The notes: a model not told the origin generated them from the letters alone. DNA of 54,764 nucleotides from Nonomuraea candida (GCF_000725485.1 NZ_JOAG01000058.1:1-54764); one strand, 5' to 3'; positions 17,749 to 26,599 are shown, numbered from the stretch's first letter. A program made the numbers and translations.

Positions 17749-18587
17749 CCCACATCCCGTACGGCAAGGCCGCCGACGGGCCCTGGTCGGTCGAGATCAC
17801 CCCGTCCACGGCCGGCTGGACCTACTCCGGGCTGCGCGTGGCCGACCTGACCGGCGCCCCGCTCTCCTTCCACACCGGCGAGGAGGAGATGCTCGTCCTC
17901 CCCCTGGCCGGCTCCTGCACGGTCACCCTCCCCGGCGACACGTTCGTGCTGGTCGGCCGGGCCTCGGTCTTCGACGGCCCCTCCGACTTCGCCTACCTGC
18001 CCATCGGCGCCGACGTCACCGTCGAGGGCGCGGGCCGCATCGCCTTCCCCTCGGCCCGCGCCACCCGCGCGCTGCCCCCGCGCTACGTGGCCGCCGCCGA
18101 GACGGCCGTCGAGATCAGGGGCGCCGGCCAGGCCACCCGCCAGGTCAACAACTTCTGCTCCCCCGACGCCTTCGACGGCTGCGACAAGCTCATGGCCGTC
18201 GAGGTGCTCACCCCCGGCGGCAACTGGTCCTCCTATCCCCCGCACAAGCACGACACCGAGCACCCCGGCGAGGCGGTGCTGGAGGAGATCTACTACTTCG
18301 AGGTCGCCGACCAGGGCTTCGGCTACCAGCGCGTCTACTCCTCCGAGCGCGGCCGGATCGACACCCTGGCCGAGGTCTCCTCCGGCGACGTGGTGCTCGT
18401 CCCGTACGGCTACCACGGCCCCTCCATGGCCGCCCCCGGCTACGACCTGTACTACCTCAACGTCCTGGCAGGCCCCGCCGACCAGCGCTCGATGGCGTTC
18501 TGCGACGACCCCCGCCACGCCTGGATCCGCTCCTCCTGGGACGCCCAGCCCACCGACCCCAGAGTGCCGTTCGGGAGGACCCCATGA
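17745..18587 (+). CDS. iolB: 5-deoxy-glucuronate isomerase
   Basis: The 280-residue bicupin enzyme has the IolB metal site SSYPPHKHDTEHPGEAVLEE followed by IYYFEVADQGFGYQRVYS, and the C-terminal GYHGPSMAAPGYDLYYLNVL. It isomerises 5-deoxy-glucuronate to 5-dehydro-2-deoxy-gluconate, the IolC substrate. The ATG at 17745 has a strong AGGAGG four bases upstream and overlaps the mini-ORF stop. Its stop overlaps the iolD ATG (ATGA). Length is normal for the family. Confidence 0.95.
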   Translation: MTHIPYGKAADGPWSVEITPSTAGWTYSGLRVADLTGAPLSFHTGEEEMLVLPLAGSCTVTLPGDTFVLVGRASVFDGPSDFAYLPIGADVTVEGAGRIAFPSARATRALPPRYVAAAETAVEIRGAGQATRQVNNFCSPDAFDGCDKLMAVEVLTPGGNWSSYPPHKHDTEHPGEAVLEEIYYFEVADQGFGYQRVYSSERGRIDTLAEVSSGDVVLVPYGYHGPSMAAPGYDLYYLNVLAGPADQRSMAFCDDPRHAWIRSSWDAQPTDPRVPFGRTP

Positions 18588-20431
18588 TCCGGCTGACCGT
18601 CGCGCAGGCCGTCGTGCGCTTCCTGGCCCGCCAGTGGAGCGAGCGCGACGGCGTCGAGCGCCGGTTCTTCGGCGGCTGCGTCGGCATCTTCGGCCACGGC
18701 AACGTCGCCGGCCTCGGCCAGGCGCTGGCCACCTCCACCGAGGACCTGCCCTACCGGCTCAGCCGCAACGAGCAGGCCATGGTCCACACGGCCGCCGCCT
18801 ACGCGCGGGCGAGTAACCGGCTGGCCACGCTGGCCTGCACCACCTCGATCGGCCCCGGCGCCACCAACATGATCACCGGCGCGGCCGGCGCGACCATCAA
18901 CCGCCTGCCCGTGCTGCTGCTGCCCGGCGACATCTTCTCCACCCGCGCCGCCAGCCCCGTCCTCCAGGAGCTGGAGGACCCGCGCTCCTACGACATCTCG
19001 GTCAACGACTGCTTCAAGCCCGTCTCCCGCTACTGGGACCGGATCAACCGCCCCGAACAGCTCCCCTCCGCGCTGCTGGCCGCCATGCGGGTGCTCACCG
19101 ACCCGGCCGAGACCGGCGCGGTGACGCTGGCGCTGCCGCAGGACGTGCAGGCGGAGGCGTACGACTGGCCCGACGAGCTGTTCGCCCGCCGGGTCTGGCA
19201 CATCCCCAGGCCGCGGCCCGAGCGTGCCGCCCTGGCGCGGGCCGCCGCGCTGATCGCCTCGGCCGAGCGCCCGCTCGTCGTGGCCGGCGGCGGGGCGATC
19301 TACAGCGAGGCCACCGAGCGGCTGATGGCCTTCGCCGAGGCGCTCGGGGCGCCGGTGGCCGAGACGCAGGCGGGCAAGGGCGCGCTGCCGTACGGGCATC
19401 CGCTCGCGGTCGGCGCGATCGGCGCCACGGGCACCACGGCCGCCAACGCGCTGGCCCGCGACGCCGACGTGGTCATCGGCGTCGGCACCCGCTACAGCGA
19501 CTTCACCACGGCCTCCAGGACGATCTTCGCCCCCGACGCCCGCTTCGTGAACCTCAACATCACCGGCTTCGACGCCGCCAAGCTGTCCGGCCTGCAACTG
19601 GTGGCCGACGCCCGCGAGGGGCTGGCCGACCTGGCCGAGGCGTGCGCGGGCCACAGCGCGCCGGCCGCCCACCGCGAGCGCGCCGCCGAGCTGACCCGGG
19701 CGTGGGACGCCGCCGTGGACGCGGCCTACGCCGTGGAGGACACCCCCATCTCGCAGGCCGCCGTCATCGGCGCGGTCAACGCGGCGGCCGGCGACGACGG
19801 CGTGGTGGTCTGCGCGGCCGGGTCGATGCCCGGCGACCTGCACAAGCTCTGGCGGCCCAGCGGTCCCGGCAGCTACCACGTCGAGTACGGCTACTCCTGC
19901 ATGGGCTACGAGATCGCCGGCGGCCTGGGCGTGAAGCTGGCGGCCCCGGAGCGCGAGGTGTTCGTGCTGGTGGGCGACGGGTCGTACCTGATGATGGCGC
20001 AGGAGCTGGTCACCGCCGTCGCCGACGGCGTCAAGCTGGTCGTGGTGCTGGTCGACAACTCCGGCTTCGCCTCCATCGGCCGCCTGTCGGAGAGCGTCGG
20101 CGCCGAGCGGCTCGGCACCGCCTACCAGCGGCGCGACGGCGGGCCGCTGCCGGTGGACCTGGCGGCCAACGCGGCCAGCCTGGGCGCCACGGTGCTGCGC
20201 CCCGAGTCGGTCGCCGACCTGCGCAAGGCCCTCGACACGGCCCGCTCGGCCGCCGAGACCACGGTGATCCACGTACGCACCGACCGGCTGGCCGACGACG
20301 TGCCCTCCTCCGAGGCGTGGTGGGACGTGCCCGTGGCGCAGGCGGCCACGACGAGCACCACGTACGCGGCGCGGGAGACGTACGAGGCGAACAAGCGCTC
20401 CCAGCGCCTCCACCTGACCCCACCCGCCTGA
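18584..20431 (+). CDS. iolD: 3D-(3,5/4)-trihydroxycyclohexane-1,2-dione hydrolase (thiamine diphosphate-dependent)
   Basis: This 615-residue ThDP enzyme has the layout of IolD. The N-terminal pyrimidine-binding domain includes IFGHGNVAGLGQAL, the catalytic Glu in SRNEQAMVHTAAAYA and ACTTSIGPGATNMITGAAGA. A central domain follows, and the C-terminal pyrophosphate/Mg site is VGDGSYLMMAQELVTAV...DNSGFASIGRLSESVG. It opens the cyclohexane ring to 5-deoxy-glucuronate, the substrate of IolB. It is the last gene of the rightward iol operon. No iolA (malonate-semialdehyde dehydrogenase) follows; that step must be encoded elsewhere or done by a general enzyme. Confidence 0.96.
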   Translation: MIRLTVAQAVVRFLARQWSERDGVERRFFGGCVGIFGHGNVAGLGQALATSTEDLPYRLSRNEQAMVHTAAAYARASNRLATLACTTSIGPGATNMITGAAGATINRLPVLLLPGDIFSTRAASPVLQELEDPRSYDISVNDCFKPVSRYWDRINRPEQLPSALLAAMRVLTDPAETGAVTLALPQDVQAEAYDWPDELFARRVWHIPRPRPERAALARAAALIASAERPLVVAGGGAIYSEATERLMAFAEALGAPVAETQAGKGALPYGHPLAVGAIGATGTTAANALARDADVVIGVGTRYSDFTTASRTIFAPDARFVNLNITGFDAAKLSGLQLVADAREGLADLAEACAGHSAPAAHRERAAELTRAWDAAVDAAYAVEDTPISQAAVIGAVNAAAGDDGVVVCAAGSMPGDLHKLWRPSGPGSYHVEYGYSCMGYEIAGGLGVKLAAPEREVFVLVGDGSYLMMAQELVTAVADGVKLVVVLVDNSGFASIGRLSESVGAERLGTAYQRRDGGPLPVDLAANAASLGATVLRPESVADLRKALDTARSAAETTVIHVRTDRLADDVPSSEAWWDVPVAQAATTSTTYAARETYEANKRSQRLHLTPPA

Positions 20432-20486
20432 CCCGGGCCACCCCTCCGACCGGAGAGACCCCTTGCCCGGGGGACCCCGGACCGGG

Positions 20487-20620
20487 CGGGTCACCCCCCG
20501 GCCGGCGAGGACCGGGCGGGGCGGGTTCTCCCCGATCAGCACCCGGGCCGGACGGGGTCACCCCCGACCAGGACCCGGGCCGGACGGGGTCACCCCGGCC
20601 GGCGAGGACCCCGGGCGGGG
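20487..20620. repeat. Degenerate tandem repeat downstream of iolD (about 32-bp unit)
   Basis: A 24-bp stretch beginning ACCCGGGCCGGACGGGGTCA occurs at 20541-20564 and again at 20573-20596 (period 32). Related, more diverged copies lie around 20487-20520 and 20600-20620. It fills most of the 235-bp gap before the AI-2E family gene. The G/C-rich stems could fold, but there is no T-run, so I do not call a terminator. Confidence 0.7.
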
Positions 20621-20666
20621 CAGGGTTGCCTGTGATCGGCCCGGGGAACTCCTCTGACCAGGCACG

Positions 20667-21755
20667 ATGAGGGGGCAGGGGATGGGGCCGTGGCGGCTGC
20701 TCGGGTGGATCGCGGTCACCGCGGTGGCCTTCTTCTGCCTCTACCACCTGCGCACGGTGGTGATCTCGATCATCATCGGCGTCTTCCTCACGGCCCTGCT
20801 GCTGCCCCCGGCCCGCTGGCTGCGCTCGCGCGGGCTCGGCCGGGCGGCGGCCACCGCGATCGTCTTCGCCGGCGCCGTCCTGCTGGCCGCCGGGCTGGGC
20901 GCGCTGCTGGTGCCGCCCACCGTGGCCAGCGTCTCGGAGCTGCGGGCCAGCCTCGGCCAGGTGCTCGACGACCTGCACCGCCTGACGGCCCGGTTCGGGC
21001 TCGATGACCAGCAGATCCTCGCGCAGGCCAGGGACTACCTGTCCGACCAGGGCCGGACGATCACCACCGGCGCGCTGGCCGGGGTCAGGACCGTGGGCGA
21101 GGTGGTCGTCGGGGCGGTGCTGGCGATCATCCTGTCGATCTACTTCGTGCACGGCGGCGACCACCTCTTCCGCTGGCTGGTCGCCCTCGTGCCCGCCCCC
21201 GCCAGGACCCGCGTGACCGAGGCCGGCGACCTGGTCTTCTCGGTGATCGGCCGCTACATCCGCGGGGTCGCGATCGTGGGCCTGGTGGACGGGTTCTTCA
21301 TCGGGGTCGCGCTGTGGATCCTGGGCGTGCCCATGGCGCTGCCGCTGGCGGTGCTGACGTTCGTGGGGGCGTTCCTGCCGGTGGTGGGGGCGTTCTTCGC
21401 CGGGCTGCTGGCCGCGGTGGTCGCGCTGGTGGCCAAGGGCTGGCTGGTGGCGCTGATCGTGGTGGCGGTGACGGTGGCGGTGCAGCAGATCGAGGGGCAC
21501 GTCCTGGCGCCGCAGATCTACGGCCGGGCGCTCGACCTGCCGGGCGCGGTGATCCTGGTGGCGATCACGGTGGGCAGCGTGGTCGCCGGGATCACGGGCG
21601 CGTTCCTGGCTGCCCCGGTCACCTCGGTCCTCGTCGCCCTCCTGCACCATCCCCGCACCGGCCCCACCCTCGCCCCTGGCCCTACCCCCACCCCTGGCCC
21701 CAGCCCTGGCCCCAGCCCGGGGCCCAGGCCTGGCTCTGGCTCTGGCTCTGGCTGA
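20667..21755 (+). CDS. AI-2E family transporter (PerM-like membrane protein)
   Basis: The 362-residue protein has the UPF0118/AI-2E exporter topology. Two early segments start LLGWIAVTAVAFFCLYHLR, a coiled extracytoplasmic stretch follows (about residues 85-130), and a C-terminal membrane block contains IEGHVLAPQIYGRALDLPG, a family hallmark. Members export small molecules or ions; autoinducer-2 export is proven for only a few, so the substrate is unknown. The last 40 residues are a Pro/Gly/Ser-only tail encoded by short repeats and look dispensable. ATG 20667 is used here; ATG 20682 (five codons later) is also possible. Confidence 0.88.
   Translation: MRGQGMGPWRLLGWIAVTAVAFFCLYHLRTVVISIIIGVFLTALLLPPARWLRSRGLGRAAATAIVFAGAVLLAAGLGALLVPPTVASVSELRASLGQVLDDLHRLTARFGLDDQQILAQARDYLSDQGRTITTGALAGVRTVGEVVVGAVLAIILSIYFVHGGDHLFRWLVALVPAPARTRVTEAGDLVFSVIGRYIRGVAIVGLVDGFFIGVALWILGVPMALPLAVLTFVGAFLPVVGAFFAGLLAAVVALVAKGWLVALIVVAVTVAVQQIEGHVLAPQIYGRALDLPGAVILVAITVGSVVAGITGAFLAAPVTSVLVALLHHPRTGPTLAPGPTPTPGPSPGPSPGPRPGSGSGSG
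21662..21754. repeat. Short tandem repeats encoding the Pro/Gly/Ser tail
   Basis: The end of the AI-2E family gene consists of roughly 12-bp units (CCCAGCCCTGGC type) followed by TGGCTC hexamers. All units are multiples of 3, so the frame is kept and the protein gains a PGPSPGPSPGP...GSGSGSG tail. It butts against a truncated acetyltransferase remnant on the other strand. Confidence 0.75.
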
Positions 21756-21771
21756 GCATCCGGCGCAGGCG

Positions 21772-21966
21772 TGACGCGTACGTGACCACGCCGGCCACCT
21801 CGCCCGCCACCTCGGCGATGAAGCCGGGCAGCTTCGCCGCGTCCACCAGCTCCCCGCGGCCGAGGGCGATCACCGTGGAGTCGCCCCAGCTTCCGGTGAG
21901 CACCCGGGTGACCACGGGGAGATCGCCGGCCCCGATGGGCCGCACGGATACGGTCATGACCGTCAT
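21772..21966 (-). pseudogene. Truncated GNAT acetyltransferase (N-terminal remnant)
   Basis: Translation from ATG 21966 or 21957 gives VSVRPIGAGDLPVVTRVL...AAKLPGFIAEVAGEVAGVVTY. This matches the first 60 residues of GNAT-family N-acetyltransferases, up to the strand that normally leads to the acetyl-CoA-binding core. The acetyl-CoA P-loop (Q/RxxGxG/A) and the rest are absent; the frame instead runs antisense into the repeat tail of the AI-2E family gene. It is most simply a decayed gene whose 3' two-thirds were deleted. It shares an upstream region with the HAD gene that starts at 21976. Confidence 0.6.
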
Positions 21967-21975
21967 TATGGCTCT

Positions 21976-22629
21976 ATGCGATGGGTCACGTTCGACTGTT
22001 ACGGCACGCTGGTGGACTGGCGGCACGGCATCCTGACCAGCGCCGAGCTGATCGCCCCTGGGCAGGGGGCGCGGCTGCTGGAGGCGTACAACCGGCACGA
22101 GCAGGCCGTCCAGAGCGAGTCGCCCGCCCTGCGCTACCGCCTGGTGCTGGCCGAGGCGCTGCGCAGGGCGTGCGCGGAGGAGAAGGTGGAGCTGGGCGCG
22201 GACGACGCCTCGGTGCTGGCCGCGACGCTGCCGTACTGGCCGGTGTTCCCCGAGGTGGGGGCCGAGCTGTCGGCGCTGCGGGCGGCCGGGTGGCGGCTGG
22301 CGCTGCTGACGAACTGCGACCGCGACCTCGTCGCCGAGACGCGGCGGCGGCTGCCCGTGCCGTTCGACGCGGTGGTGACGGCCGAGGACGCCGGGGCGTA
22401 CAAACCGGCGCCGGCGCACTTCGAGCTGTTCCGCGACTCCTACGAGCCGGAGGTGTGGGTGCACGTGGCCCAGAGCTACGTCCACGACCAGGTGCCCGCG
22501 CACCGGCTGGGGCTGCCGCGCGTGTGGATCAACCGGCTTGGCGAACGGCCGGCGGACGCGTCGGTCATCCAGCGCGTACAGCCCGATCTGCGCGGCCTGC
22601 TCGCGGCGGTCGAGGCAGCCCGCGCGTGA
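21976..22629 (+). CDS. HAD family hydrolase (haloacid dehalogenase-like, type II)
   Basis: The 217-residue protein starts with motif I, VTFDCYGTLVDWRHGI, as in 2-haloacid dehalogenases and phosphatases. Motif II is LALLTNCDRD and motif III the Lys of AEDAGAYKPAPAHFEL. The fourth motif region reads WVHVAQSYVHDQVPAHRLGL. The Asp nucleophile is present. Such enzymes hydrolyse phosphate esters or C-halogen bonds; the substrate is unknown. It begins 9 bp from the GNAT remnant's first ATG on the opposite strand. The following 134 bp hold short imperfect repeats of GGCGGCGACGG/GGCGGCCGAGG type and no gene. Confidence 0.87.
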   Translation: MRWVTFDCYGTLVDWRHGILTSAELIAPGQGARLLEAYNRHEQAVQSESPALRYRLVLAEALRRACAEEKVELGADDASVLAATLPYWPVFPEVGAELSALRAAGWRLALLTNCDRDLVAETRRRLPVPFDAVVTAEDAGAYKPAPAHFELFRDSYEPEVWVHVAQSYVHDQVPAHRLGLPRVWINRLGERPADASVIQRVQPDLRGLLAAVEAARA

Positions 22630-22763
22630 TGCCGGCGACGGCGGCCGAGGCAGTCGAGCCGACCCGCGGGCGATGGCGGTGGCGGCCGAGGCCGCCCGCG
22701 GGTGATGGCGGCGACGGCGGGGCCGAGGCAGTCCCGCGCGTCATGCCCGGTGACGCGGCCGGT

Positions 22764-23315
22764 TCAGAGCAGTCGCTGGTCGAGGACGTCGGCGATGCCC
22801 GCGAGGAACGAGTCCACGTCCGCGATCAGATAGCCGGACCGGAACAGCACCGTCGAGAACTTCGCCTCCCTCACCTCCTTGGCCGTCACCGGGTAGTCGG
22901 TCGTGCCGCGTAACGTGGCCACGATCCGGTCGAGGAAGGCGTCGATCTCGTCCTCGTTGTAGCCCGTGCCCATGCGGCCGGGGCGGAAGGCCACGCGTTC
23001 GACCCTGGCGGCCTGGGTCTCGAACCACTCCTCGCGCAGCATCTCACCGGTCGGCTCGGTCATCGCCAGCCGGATGGGCCGCCGCGCCTGGGTCTCCAGC
23101 GCCACCACGAACGCCTCCAGCGCGAAGTCCACCGCGGTCTCCTGGTAACCGCCGCGTTTCGCGCGGAACGTGGCCGTGCGGACCTCGTCCGCGGTGACGG
23201 GCTCGACCGGGTGCGAGCCTCTGCCGAGGGTCGATTCGATCCGCCCGATCAGGGCGTCGACTTCGACGGGGTCATAGCCTGAACGCATACCCATGACCCG
23301 CGGAAAGCGGTTCAA
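22764..23315 (-). CDS. DivIVA-domain repeat protein
   Basis: The 183-residue protein contains four short DivIVA-like motifs of the form (R/T)xGYxxxxVDxxL. They are MRSGYDPVEVDALIGRI (about residue 10), KRGGYQETAVDFALEAF (55), MGTGYNEDEIDAFLDRI (115) and FRSGYLIADVDSFLAGI (155). The first DivIVA motif normally binds the membrane and senses curvature, but here the long coiled coil is missing. A TTG start at 23315 fits, with AGAGGAG about six bases upstream. It diverges from an ABC transporter operon. Role unknown; polar growth or cell-division scaffolding is a family-level guess. Confidence 0.8.
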   Translation of the reverse strand: MNRFPRVMGMRSGYDPVEVDALIGRIESTLGRGSHPVEPVTADEVRTATFRAKRGGYQETAVDFALEAFVVALETQARRPIRLAMTEPTGEMLREEWFETQAARVERVAFRPGRMGTGYNEDEIDAFLDRIVATLRGTTDYPVTAKEVREAKFSTVLFRSGYLIADVDSFLAGIADVLDQRLL

Positions 23316-23403
23316 GCCTCACTCCTCTTGAGATGTGCTGGGGTACCTCCATTGTCGGACCTTTATCCCGGCCCTGCGACCCGAGATATACCGTTACGGG
23401 ATC

Positions 23404-24438
23404 ATGCGTCTGTCCAACGTCACCTTTCGCTATCGAAGACGTGCACCCCTCGTCATCCACGACGCCGACGCCCACCTCGCCCCCGGCGACGTGATCGAGC
23501 TGACCGGCGTGAACGGAGCGGGCAAGTCGACCCTGCTCCGCCTCCTGGCGGGGCTCGCCCGGCCGAGCACGGGCACGATCACCGGCCGCCCGCCGGTGGT
23601 CGGCTTCGCCCCCGACCGCTTCCCGTCGAGCCAGCCGTTCAACGTGGCGACCTATCTGCGGCACATGTCCCGCGTACGCGGCGGCGCCCGCTGGGAGCCG
23701 TGGGCCGAGCGCCTCAACATGGGGCATCTCCTCGGCACCCGGCTGGCCGACCTGTCGAAGGGCAGCGCGCACAAGGTGGGCCTGGCCCAGGCGCTGATGG
23801 CCGATCCGGGCCTGCTGATCCTGGACGAGCCGTTCGCCGGCCTCGACGCCGACACGCGCGAAGTGCTGCCCGCGATCGCGACCGAGGTGGCGGCCCGGGG
23901 CGGCATCGTCATCGCCAGCGACCACCAGGGCGGCCTGCGCGGCCTGCCCGGCCTGCGTCACTGGTCGATGGTGGACGGCCGCCTCAAGGAGAGCACCACC
24001 ACCCCCCTGACGACACCCCCGGAGCCCACCCCACCCACTCCGGCCCTCGCGCCCTCGACAACAGCGGCCCCTCCCCGAACCACCGCGCCACCGGCGGAGC
24101 CGACGAAGCCGGAGACCTCCTCGGCCGCCCAGACCACCGTGCCGGACGCATCCTCGGCCCCCCAGGCCACCGTGGCGGTCACCCTGCCCGCCGACGAGCT
24201 GCCGCGCTTCCTGGCCAGGATGCGCGACGAGGGCTACCAGGCCCGCGAGATCGACGCGGGGAACCACCGGCCCCGCACGACCGGGGACCAGCCGTACAAG
24301 ACCGAGACCCACAGGACACACACGGCCGAGGACCGAGCCTGCAAAACCCGCAGGACACAGGCGACCGAGGATCGGACCTCCGAGGCCGAGACCCGCGATG
24401 AGGACCGCAGGGCCCGCACGACCGAGGTGACCGGATGA
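23404..24438 (+). CDS. ABC transporter ATP-binding protein with repetitive C-terminal extension
   Basis: The 344-residue protein has a compact ATPase domain (residues 1-200): Walker A GVNGAGKSTLL, Walker B LLILDEPFAGLD and a switch His in ASDHQGG. The signature motif is degenerate, LSKGSAHKVGLAQAL, in place of LSGGQ. A Pro/Thr/Ala linker of about 65 residues follows, then a short conserved segment VAVTLPADELPRFLARMRDE, then a charged tail made of repeats. The start is ATG 23404; upstream in-frame codons look like promoter DNA. Its stop overlaps the membrane protein gene (ATGA), so the two should form an ABC-2-type transporter. Substrate unknown. Confidence 0.87.
   Translation: MRLSNVTFRYRRRAPLVIHDADAHLAPGDVIELTGVNGAGKSTLLRLLAGLARPSTGTITGRPPVVGFAPDRFPSSQPFNVATYLRHMSRVRGGARWEPWAERLNMGHLLGTRLADLSKGSAHKVGLAQALMADPGLLILDEPFAGLDADTREVLPAIATEVAARGGIVIASDHQGGLRGLPGLRHWSMVDGRLKESTTTPLTTPPEPTPPTPALAPSTTAAPPRTTAPPAEPTKPETSSAAQTTVPDASSAPQATVAVTLPADELPRFLARMRDEGYQAREIDAGNHRPRTTGDQPYKTETHRTHTAEDRACKTRRTQATEDRTSEAETRDEDRRARTTEVTG
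24277..24426. repeat. In-frame minisatellite in the ABC ATPase gene
   Basis: Imperfect units of 45, 39 and about 57 bp, each opening ACGACCG/ACGGCCGAGGACC, encode the tail TTGDQPYKTETHRTH / TAEDRACKTRRTQ / ATEDRTSEAETRDED. All lengths are multiples of 3, so the reading frame is preserved to the stop at 24438. Confidence 0.65.
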
Positions 24439-25103
24439 TCGCCCTGACCGTCTTCCGCCTGGCCGCCTACGTCCGTTCGCACCGCGTGTACCAGGCGCTG
24501 CTCCTCACCCTGGCGATGCTGGCCATCGTCCACGGCAACCGGGCGCCGAGAGGGGCCGAGGCCGGCGTGCTGGTGGACGGCGCCATACTCCTCGTCCCCA
24601 TCCTGGCCTGGGCCGCCAGAAGCCTGCTCGACACCGAGCCCGACCGGCAGCGCGAGATGTCGGCGATACAGGTGGGCGGGCGCGGCAGGGAGGTGGCGGC
24701 GGGACTGCTGGCGGCGTTCACGGCGTGCGCGGTCTTCGCGACGTCCGGCCTGCTCTGGGGCCTGCTGCTCGGAATCACCGGCTCCCCGTCGCCGGGCCTG
24801 CTCTCCGTCGCGATCCTGCTGTACGTGGTCGCCGCCCTGACCGGCACCGCCCTCGGCGCCCTCACCAGCCGCGCCATCATGCCGTCCCCGGCCTTTTCGA
24901 TCATGACGCTGCTGCTGGGCTTCCTGGCGATGCTGCTGGTGAGCGCCACGTCGTTGTACTGGCTGACGGTGCCGCTCACCTCGTGGATGAAGGCCGCCAA
25001 CTCCGGCGCGCTCCTCGCCCAGTTCCCCCAGCTCGCCGCGATCTCCCTGGCATGGTGCCTGGCGGGCCTGGCCGCGTACGTCTGGCTGCGCCGCAGAACC
25101 TGA
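24435..25103 (+). CDS. ABC-2-like membrane subunit
   Basis: This 222-residue protein has about six hydrophobic segments (for example LLAAFTACAVFATSGLLWGL and LLSVAILLYVVAALTG) and no enzymatic motif. Its ATG overlaps the ATPase stop, so it is the membrane partner of that ATPase. It is typical of small ABC-2 permease subunits in actinomycetes that export lipids, peptides or drugs. No cargo gene is adjacent. The 183 bp after it, up to the rlmN stop, are C/G-rich with no gene seen. Confidence 0.8.
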   Translation: MIALTVFRLAAYVRSHRVYQALLLTLAMLAIVHGNRAPRGAEAGVLVDGAILLVPILAWAARSLLDTEPDRQREMSAIQVGGRGREVAAGLLAAFTACAVFATSGLLWGLLLGITGSPSPGLLSVAILLYVVAALTGTALGALTSRAIMPSPAFSIMTLLLGFLAMLLVSATSLYWLTVPLTSWMKAANSGALLAQFPQLAAISLAWCLAGLAAYVWLRRRT

Positions 25104-25286
25104 CCCACTCCCGTGCGGCGCGGCACGCCCCGGACCGAAACCCCGTGACCGCGCCGCCGGACAACCGCCCACGCCCGCCGAACCCGCCCACGCGCCACAG
25201 CCGGACCCGCGAACCCGTACCGAACCCCGCCGCCGAGACCCCGCCGTCGCAGCCCCTGCCGCCGGAGCCCTGCGCCGGAGCCCGCT

Positions 25287-26387
25287 TTACTCGGCGGCGG
25301 CGAGCTGCCCGCAGGCTCCGTCGATCTCCCGCCCCCGCGTGTCGCGCACCGTCACCGGCACGCCGTGGAACTGCAGCCGCCGCACGAACGCCCGCTCGTC
25401 CTCCGGCCGCGAGGCCGTCCACTTGGAGCCGGGCGTCGGGTTGAGCGGGATCAGGTTGACGTGCACGAGCTTGTTCTTGACCAGCTTGCCGAGCAGGTCG
25501 GCGCGCCATTCCTGGTCGTTGATGTCCTTGATCAGCGCGTACTCGATCGACACCCGCCGCTTGGTCTTGGCCGCGTACGCCCAGGCGGCGTCGAGCACCT
25601 CGGCCACCTTCCAGCGCGTGTTGATCGGCACCAGCGTGTCGCGCAGCTCGTCGTCGGGGGCGTGCAGCGACAGCGCCAGCGTCACCGGCAGCCCCTCGTC
25701 GGCGAGCTTGCCGATCGCGGGCACCAGGCCCACGGTCGAGACGGTGACGCCCCGCGCGGACATGCCCAGCCCGTGCGGCGCCGGCTCCACGAGGCGGCGG
25801 ACCGCCCCGATCACCTGCTTGTAGTTGGCCAGCGGCTCGCCCATGCCCATGAACACGACGTTGCTGACGCGGCCGGGCCCGCCGGGCACCTGGCCCGCGG
25901 CCAGCTCCCGCGCGCCCGCCACGACCTGCTCGACGATTTCCGCGGTGGACATGTTGCGGGTCAGGCCCGCCTGCCCGGTGGCGCAGAACGGGCAGTTCAT
26001 GCCGCAGCCGGCCTGCGACGACACGCACATCGTGACCCGGTCGGGGTAGCGCATGAGCACCGACTCCACCAGCGCGCCGTCGAACAGCCGCCACAGCGTC
26101 TTGCGGGTGGTGCCGCCGTCGGTGGTCAGCTCCTTGACCGGCGTGAGCAGGGTGGGCAGCAGCGAGGACAGCTTCTCCCTGGCTGACGCGGGCAGGTCGG
26201 TCATCGCCTGCACGTCGGTGGTGAGGCGCTCGAAGTAGTGGCGGGAGAGCTGGTCGGCGCGGAAGGCCTTCTCGCCCAGCTCGGCGACCGCCGTGCGCCG
26301 GTCGGCCATCGACAGGTCGGCCAGGTGCCGTGCGGGCTTGGCCCGCCGGGGCGCGACGAAGGTGAGCTGACCTGGAGCCTGGGACAC
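25287..26387 (-). CDS. rlmN: Dual-specificity RNA methyltransferase RlmN
   Basis: The 366-residue radical-SAM enzyme has the CxxxCxxC cluster in [19 protein letters not shown], the conserved [13 protein letters not shown] and [19 protein letters not shown]. The catalytic Cys near the C-terminus ([11 protein letters not shown]) is present. It methylates C2 of A2503 in 23S rRNA and A37 of some tRNAs. The GTG at 26387 has AAAGG about 8 bases upstream, which sets the start; the extra upstream frame is promoter DNA. It diverges from the SUFU-domain gene across 212 bp. Confidence 0.96.
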   Translation of the reverse strand: MSQAPGQLTFVAPRRAKPARHLADLSMADRRTAVAELGEKAFRADQLSRHYFERLTTDVQAMTDLPASAREKLSSLLPTLLTPVKELTTDGGTTRKTLWRLFDGALVESVLMRYPDRVTMCVSSQAGCGMNCPFCATGQAGLTRNMSTAEIVEQVVAGARELAAGQVPGGPGRVSNVVFMGMGEPLANYKQVIGAVRRLVEPAPHGLGMSARGVTVSTVGLVPAIGKLADEGLPVTLALSLHAPDDELRDTLVPINTRWKVAEVLDAAWAYAAKTKRRVSIEYALIKDINDQEWRADLLGKLVKNKLVHVNLIPLNPTPGSKWTASRPEDERAFVRRLQFHGVPVTVRDTRGREIDGACGQLAAAE

Positions 26388-26599
26388 TGTGCTGCCTTTG
26401 CTTGAGTGGTTTGCGACCAGGGTATTGAACGTTCGGGCCGGAGGGGGAATTTCCTCCCGGCGCGGAAACCCGCGCGCCCGGCCCACCGCGCCCCTTATCG
26501 TGGCTGCTAGGGGGCGCAGCGGCGGTGCCTCCGGAGATTTCTCATTCGGTCTCCGTACGACTCGCGTCTTGGTCTCCGACCGATCTACAGTCATCTCGT

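Noticed and set aside
20432..20666. Rho-independent terminator after iolD
   Set aside because: G/C-rich inverted pieces exist, but they belong to the 32-bp repeat and there is no clear single stem or U-tract.
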